From positions 1-10,726 of the forward strand of contig JAVBQU010000225.1 in NCBI GenBank assembly GCA_031548675.1: a DNA stretch of 10,726 nucleotides, written 5' to 3'. Source of the stretch: JAVBQU01 sp031548675 (GTDB lineage: Bacteria > Bacteroidota > Bacteroidia > Bacteroidales > P3). Positions 6,894-10,726 of this stretch are shown in pieces (the stretch's first letter is position 1; each line of letters begins with the position of its first letter). The notes under the pieces are model-generated. The model worked only from the letters and a program-made list of their open reading frames with translations, did not search any database and was not told the origin of the DNA. A program made the position numbers and the translations under genes.

Positions 6894-7535
6894 ATGCATG
6901 TACAAAAAATAAAACTAGATAAAATTTCGGCAAAAGATATTGCAGCTACTTTCAATCAGAATAATATTTTATTTAATGTTGTCGAATGTGTAAATTGGGA
7001 TGAATTTCCATATCTGCCTGAGGTGAAATTTAGGATTGCCCATACCGGAGATATGATGCTGTTGCATTGGGTAGTAGATGAGCAATTGATAAAAGCAGAA
7101 GTAACAGAAAATAATGGTAAAGTTTGGACAGATTCTTGTGTAGAATTTTTCTTTTCTTTAGATGATGGGAAATCATACTATAATTTGGAAATGAATTGTA
7201 TAGGAACTGCATTGTTGGGATATAGGGAAGCAGGGAAAAATGCAAAACATGCCGGAGATGAATTTGTAGATTCGATTTTTAGACATTCCTCTCTAGGGAA
7301 TAAAGCTTTGGATGAGGAACCTTGCGAAGAACCGTGGGAGTTATTTGCGGCTATACCTGCAAAAGCATTATTTGCTCATCAAATAACAGATTTTTCAGGG
7401 TTAAAGATAAAAGCGAACTTTTATAAATGCGGCGATGAACTGAGTGTACCTCATTTCATTTCGTGGAAGCCCATAAATACACTAGAACCCAGCTTTCATC
7501 AGCCTGATTTTTTTGGAGAATTGGAGCTTGAATAA
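6894..7535 (+). CDS. CBM9-like carbohydrate-binding-fold protein, cytoplasmic, role unknown
   Basis: The 213-residue protein resembles the family 9 carbohydrate-binding-like domain (CBM9_2) over nearly its full length. Recognisable elements are LPEVKFRIAHTGDMMLLHW (residues 42-60), the acidic strand GKVWTDSCVEFFFSLDDG (about 75-92), YNLEMNCIGTALLGY (about 96-110) and a C-terminal FISWKPI...FHQPDFFGELELE. There is no signal peptide or membrane segment, so it should stay in the cytoplasm, unlike CBM9 modules attached to secreted glycosidases. No enzyme domain is attached. The ATG at 6894 is kept because the domain match begins soon after it; the upstream spacer is AT-rich with no clear Shine-Dalgarno sequence, and I see no good TAnnTTTG promoter. 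It ends against pyrF at a shared terminator. The ligand and the reason for its place beside mnmG are unknown. Confidence 0.75.
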   Translation: MHVQKIKLDKISAKDIAATFNQNNILFNVVECVNWDEFPYLPEVKFRIAHTGDMMLLHWVVDEQLIKAEVTENNGKVWTDSCVEFFFSLDDGKSYYNLEMNCIGTALLGYREAGKNAKHAGDEFVDSIFRHSSLGNKALDEEPCEEPWELFAAIPAKALFAHQITDFSGLKIKANFYKCGDELSVPHFISWKPINTLEPSFHQPDFFGELELE

Positions 7536-7551
7536 TTATAAGCAAAAACTA

Positions 7552-7589
7552 AAAAAGGATGTCGAAATTTTTTCTCTGACATCCTTTTT
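7552..7589. terminator. Bidirectional terminator between the CBM9-like gene and pyrF
   Basis: AAAAAGGATGTC (7552-7563) pairs perfectly with GACATCCTTTTT (7578-7589) around a 14-base, T-rich loop. The A-tract on one side and T-tract on the other give each strand a U-run after its stem, so one hairpin can end both convergent transcripts. It sits 16 bases after the + strand stop and 18 bases beyond the end of pyrF. Confidence 0.88.
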
Positions 7590-7607
7590 GTTTATATAAC
7601 GATATTG

Positions 7608-8450
7608 TTAAATCATTCCTTTATCTTTCATAATGGCTTCCATTTCTATTTGCATTTTCAAAGCTTCTTCGCGGGCTTTTTCTGCAAAATCTTTTTCTTT
7701 CGAAGCATAAATAATTCCACGTGAAGAATTAATTAAAAGACCACAATCTTTGTTGAATCCGTATTTGCAGACTTCTTGTAAACTTCCGCCTTGTGCTCCT
7801 ACTCCCGGAACCAATAAAAAGCTGTCAGGGGCAATCGCACGTATTTCTGTCAGCATCTCTGCTTTAGTTGCTCCTACTACATACATCATATTATCAGGAT
7901 TCCCCCATTGGAAAGAAGTTTTCAATACTTTTTCAAAAAGCTTTTCTCCTGTTTCAGCATCTTTCATAAACTGAAAATCGAAAGCCCCTTTATTAGATGT
8001 AAGTACAAGTAAAATAACCCATTTATTGTTGTAAACAGTAAATGGAGTTACCGAATCGTCGCCCATATAAGGTGCTATGGTTATCGAATCAAAGTTAAAT
8101 TCTCCTTGTGGATCAAGAAAAGCTTTGGCATATTGCTGCGAGGTGTTTCCGATATCGCCGCGTTTGGCATCCGCAATGGTAAATACTTGATTTTTGAAGG
8201 TATTTAGATAATTGATAGTCTTTTGTAAAGATAATAAACCTTTAATACCCATGGCTTCATAAAATGCCAAATTGGGTTTATAAGCCACTGTGAAATCAAG
8301 GGTATGGTCAATTATTTGTTTATTAAACTCAAAAATAGGATCTTCAGTATCTAATAAATGTGCAGGAATTTTGGATAAGTCGGTATCTAAGCCTACACAA
8401 AGAAAAGATTTTTTAGTTTTTATCAGATTAATAAGTTCTGTCCGCGTCAT
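7608..8450 (-). CDS. pyrF: Orotidine-5'-phosphate decarboxylase, long subfamily 2
   Basis: Last step of de novo UMP synthesis: decarboxylation of OMP to UMP in the cytoplasm. The 280 residues fit the longer PyrF subfamily rather than the roughly 230-residue E. coli type. The TIM-barrel residues visible are Asp22 in CVGLDTD, Lys58 in VAYKPN, the catalytic DAKRGDIGNT with Asp94, Lys96 and Asp99, and the phosphate-binding end PGVGAQGG and NSSRGI with Arg244. Nothing essential is missing. The ATG read from 8450 gives the expected N-terminus; another ATG seven bases upstream is out of frame. The gene stands alone on the - strand, with its own promoter and a shared terminator, and no other pyrimidine genes nearby. 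Confidence 0.97.
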   Translation of the reverse strand: MTRTELINLIKTKKSFLCVGLDTDLSKIPAHLLDTEDPIFEFNKQIIDHTLDFTVAYKPNLAFYEAMGIKGLLSLQKTINYLNTFKNQVFTIADAKRGDIGNTSQQYAKAFLDPQGEFNFDSITIAPYMGDDSVTPFTVYNNKWVILLVLTSNKGAFDFQFMKDAETGEKLFEKVLKTSFQWGNPDNMMYVVGATKAEMLTEIRAIAPDSFLLVPGVGAQGGSLQEVCKYGFNKDCGLLINSSRGIIYASKEKDFAEKAREEALKMQIEMEAIMKDKGMI

Positions 8451-8477
8451 AATTCATGAGAAATTTAAATAATAGTT

Positions 8478-8508
8478 CAAAGGTACGCTTTTTTAAAAGC
8501 GTGTGCAA
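8478..8508 (-). promoter_or_regulatory. Bacteroidota-type promoter for pyrF
   Basis: On the - strand a TTG (8508-8506) is followed after 20 bases by TACCTTTG (8485-8478), an exact TAnnTTTG -7 element. Transcription would start roughly 20 bases before the pyrF ATG at 8450. The spacer is largely occupied by an inverted repeat, described separately. Confidence 0.75.
8485..8502. promoter_or_regulatory. Inverted repeat inside the pyrF promoter spacer (possible operator)
   Basis: ACGCTTTT (8485-8492) and AAAAGCGT (8495-8502) are exact reverse complements separated by two T. The repeat fills the space between the two promoter elements and touches the -7 box. That is a natural place for a repressor or activator site, but no regulator is encoded nearby and a DNA-level role is inference. 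Confidence 0.4.
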
Positions 8509-8510
8509 TA

Positions 8511-8795
8511 GAAAGAGTAATATTCATTTTTGTAAAGACTGCTCAAATGCAGATGAGTCAAGAACTTTTTTCATAAACATAAATTTTTAAATAGATTATA
8601 CTTGATTGCTTTTGACAAAATCAAAATCAGATTTTGAAATTACTAAGAACTTTATAAGAATTATGTGAATGCTATAAAGTAAACGGCATATTGTGTGAAA
8701 ATTGTACGAAATTCGAGAATGAGGTTGCAATGATATTTTTTTAATGTAGAAAGTATTTTTATTATCCATGAAGAAATATGAAAATTTCAAATAAA
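8511..8795. other. AT-rich spacer between the pyrF and thrS promoters; no gene seen
   Basis: About 285 bases without a supported coding region. A 67-codon frame on the - strand (8596-8799) has no family resemblance, no ribosome binding site and an AT-driven composition, so it is not called. The only local structure is a weak A/T hairpin, CAAAATC (8616-8622) with GATTTTG (8630-8636). Confidence 0.6.
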
Positions 8796-8798
8796 GCA

Positions 8799-8828
8799 TT
8801 GCAATTCAGAAAATAATATGTAACTTTG
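8799..8828 (+). promoter_or_regulatory. Bacteroidota-type promoter for thrS
   Basis: TTG at 8799-8801, a 19-base gap, then TAACTTTG at 8821-8828 (TAnnTTTG). Spacing and both elements are close to the ideal for the phylum's main sigma factor. The transcript should begin a few bases after 8828, giving a leader of about 50 bases that contains the hairpin described next. A GCATGC palindrome (8828-8833) overlaps the likely start point and may be chance. Confidence 0.8.
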
Positions 8829-8849
8829 CATGCTAATTTCTAAGTAAAA

Positions 8850-8880
8850 AGCTTCATTTGTAAGAAGCTATAAAACAGGA
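8850..8880 (+). promoter_or_regulatory. thrS leader hairpin with tRNA-Thr anticodon-like loop, plus ribosome binding site
   Basis: AGCTTC (8850-8855) pairs with GAAGCT (8864-8869) around the 8-base loop ATTTGTAA. The last seven loop bases, UUUGUAA in RNA, equal an anticodon loop (positions 32-38) with the threonine anticodon UGU at 8859-8861. Seven bases after the stem lies AGGA (8877-8880), six bases before the ATG, so a protein bound to the hairpin would block the ribosome. E. coli ThrRS is known to repress its own mRNA by binding an anticodon-arm mimic upstream of the ribosome binding site. The same mechanism here is inferred; the stem is short and one loop base is extra. Confidence 0.5.
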
Positions 8881-8886
8881 TATAAT

Positions 8887-10726
8887 ATGATAACAGTAAC
8901 TTTGCCGGATGGCTCAAAGCGTGAGTATGCCAAGCATATCAGCATTTTAGATGTGGCAAAAAGTATTAGTGAAGGTTTGGCAAGAAATGTATTATCTGCC
9001 AAAGTAAACGATGTCGTTTGGGATGTAAATCGCACATTAGAAAGTGATTGCAATTTGCGTTTATTGACATGGAATGATGTTGAGGGAAAAGAAACTTTTT
9101 GGCATTCATCCGCTCACCTTTTGGCTGCTGCTATCGAAGAATTATATCCTGGCGTAAAATTCGGCATAGGACCCAGCATCGAAGCCGGATTTTATTACGA
9201 TATCGACTTTATGAACTATACCATTTCTTCTGATGATTTTCAAAAAATCGAAGAAAAAATGCTGGAACTGAGTCAAAAAGAAACGCCGATTATTCGCCGT
9301 GAAGTAACCAAAGCCGAAGCATTGGCTTATTTTACAAATAAAGGCGATGAATATAAAATAGAGTTGATAGAAGGTTTGGAAGATGGAACCATCAGTTTTT
9401 ACGAATCAGGAAAATTTACCGATTTGTGCCGTGGACCTCACTTAGCTTCTTTTGCCCCTATCAAGGCTGTTAAGTTACTGAATATAGCAGGTGCTTATTG
9501 GAGAGGCGACGAAACCCGTAAGCAGCTTACCAGAATCTATGGTATTGCATTTCCTAAGAAAAAGGAATTGGACGAATATTTGGTGTTATTGGAAGAAGCC
9601 AAAAAACGCGACCATAGAAAATTGGGAAAAGAATTGGAATTATTCACTTTTTCGCAAAAAGTAGGCATGGGTTTACCCATTTGGCTGCCCAAAGGAGCTG
9701 CGTTGCGTGAACGTTTGGAGAATTTCCTCAAAAAAGTACAAAAAGAACATGGTTACGAGCAAGTAATCACACCGCATATCGGAAACGTAGAGTTATACAA
9801 AACTTCGGGACATTACGAAAAATACGGGAAAGACTCTTTCCGCCCCATTACTACTCCGGTAGAAAACGAAGCTTTCTTTTTAAAACCGATGAATTGTCCG
9901 CACCACTGCGAAATTTTCGCATGGAAACCGCGTTCATATAAAGATTTACCTGTTCGTTTGGCAGAGTTCGGAACCGTTTACCGTTACGAACAAAGCGGCG
10001 AATTACATGGATTGACAAGGGTTAGAGGATTTACGCAAGATGATGCGCATATTTTCTGTACACCCGATCAGTTGAAAGAAGAATTTTGCAAGGTAATAGA
10101 TATCGTATTGTATATTTTCAAAACATTGAATTTTGAAAACTTTACAGCTCAAGTATCATTACGCGACCCTGAAAATAAAACCAAATACATCGGAAGCGAT
10201 GAAAATTGGGAAAAAGCCGAACGTGCCATTATAGAAGCAGCTCAAGAAAAAGGCTTACAAACCGTAACAGAATATGGCGAAGCCGCATTCTATGGTCCGA
10301 AATTGGATTTTATGGTAAAAGACGCTTTAGGTCGCAAATGGCAGTTAGGAACTATTCAGGTGGATTATAATCTGCCCGAACGTTTTGAGTTAGAATACAT
10401 CGGAAGCGACAATCAAAAATACCGTCCGGTGATGATACATCGTGCTCCTTTCGGTTCAATGGAACGGTTTGTAGCAGTATTGATTGAACATACAGCCGGA
10501 AAATTCCCATTATGGCTTACTCCGGAACAATATATTATTTTGCCGATAAGCGAAAAATATTTGGATTATTCCAAAAAAGTAGCTCAACAATTGAATAATT
10601 ACGGACTTCGTGGTTCAATTGATGACCGTAATGAAAAAACAGGTAAAAAAATACGCGATGCAGAATTGCAAAAAATTCCTTACATGTTAATTGTAGGAGA
10701 AAAAGAAGAAGGAGAAAATAAAGTTT
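8887..10726 (+). CDS. thrS: Threonyl-tRNA synthetase (3' end outside the window)
   Basis: Charges tRNA-Thr with threonine in the cytoplasm. 613 codons are visible and the frame is open at the right edge, so about 30 C-terminal residues are missing against the usual 640-650. Domains in order: TGS (1-62); the N2 editing domain with HSSAH (His73, His77) and CRGPH (Cys181, His185), the residues that clear Ser-tRNA-Thr; a class II core with motif 2 around RYEQSG (Arg366), motif 3 around HRAPFGSMERF, and zinc ligands Cys337 (MNCPHHC), His388 (DDAHIFC) and His518; and the start of the anticodon-binding domain from about 542, with DDRNEKTGKKIRDAE. All key residues are present. The ATG at 8887 follows AGGA at good spacing. 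A dedicated promoter and leader hairpin precede it. Confidence 0.98.
   Translation, partial: MITVTLPDGSKREYAKHISILDVAKSISEGLARNVLSAKVNDVVWDVNRTLESDCNLRLLTWNDVEGKETFWHSSAHLLAAAIEELYPGVKFGIGPSIEAGFYYDIDFMNYTISSDDFQKIEEKMLELSQKETPIIRREVTKAEALAYFTNKGDEYKIELIEGLEDGTISFYESGKFTDLCRGPHLASFAPIKAVKLLNIAGAYWRGDETRKQLTRIYGIAFPKKKELDEYLVLLEEAKKRDHRKLGKELELFTFSQKVGMGLPIWLPKGAALRERLENFLKKVQKEHGYEQVITPHIGNVELYKTSGHYEKYGKDSFRPITTPVENEAFFLKPMNCPHHCEIFAWKPRSYKDLPVRLAEFGTVYRYEQSGELHGLTRVRGFTQDDAHIFCTPDQLKEEFCKVIDIVLYIFKTLNFENFTAQVSLRDPENKTKYIGSDENWEKAERAIIEAAQEKGLQTVTEYGEAAFYGPKLDFMVKDALGRKWQLGTIQVDYNLPERFELEYIGSDNQKYRPVMIHRAPFGSMERFVAVLIEHTAGKFPLWLTPEQYIILPISEKYLDYSKKVAQQLNNYGLRGSIDDRNEKTGKKIRDAELQKIPYMLIVGEKEEGENKV

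Noticed and set aside
7713..7728. Third parS-like site with a CACGTG core inside pyrF
   Set aside because: Five of 16 positions differ from the consensus and the bases are explained by the conserved SSRGI codons.
8616..8636. CAAAATC/GATTTTG hairpin as a regulatory RNA
   Set aside because: Lies upstream of the thrS promoter, so not in its leader; the stem is nearly all A/T and short.
8596..8799. 67-codon frame on the - strand in the pyrF-thrS spacer
   Set aside because: AT-driven composition, no ribosome binding site, no recognisable protein; its 5' end abuts the thrS promoter.

Overview
The window looks like a chromosomal segment of a low-GC member of the Bacteroidota, probably Bacteroidales-like. 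The evidence is a set of promoters of the phylum-specific type (TTG, a gap of 19-23 bases, then TAnnTTTG), weak or absent Shine-Dalgarno sequences, a YbeY with the Asp-for-third-His variant, and protein sequences that read as Bacteroidota throughout. I cannot place it to genus. Most of the content is housekeeping. There is no phage, insertion sequence, CRISPR array, tRNA or rRNA, and no obviously novel multigene system. The best material is in the intergenic DNA.

Left part, 1-6756, all on the + strand. It opens inside a very large membrane-anchored coiled-coil protein of the DUF4175 type, cut at its N-terminus by the window edge. A short intergenic region carrying a Bacteroidota-type dispersed repeat follows, then a small RsbW-like HATPase protein closed by a strong intrinsic terminator. 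A new transcription unit then starts at a clear promoter: ybeY (16S rRNA maturation endonuclease) and, 209 bases later, mnmG (tRNA wobble-uridine modification). Both of these act on the translation apparatus.

mnmG is bracketed by two 16-bp sites that each differ by one base from the ParB-binding parS palindrome, and by two short 7-nt-period TGAAA arrays. The parS-like pair suggests that this locus lies in the origin-proximal, ParB-covered part of the chromosome, although mnmE, rsmG, parA and parB are not next to it here.

Right part, 6894-10726. A cytoplasmic CBM9-like protein of unknown role (+) converges on pyrF (-, orotidine-5'-phosphate decarboxylase of the long subfamily 2). A bidirectional terminator separates them. 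pyrF and thrS are divergently transcribed from a 436-base AT-rich region with a good promoter for each. The pyrF promoter spacer contains an 18-bp inverted repeat. The thrS leader is short and holds a hairpin just upstream of the ribosome binding site. Its loop reproduces the anticodon loop of tRNA-Thr(UGU), which suggests autoregulation by anticodon mimicry like that known for E. coli thrS. thrS runs off the right edge, lacking roughly its last 30 codons.
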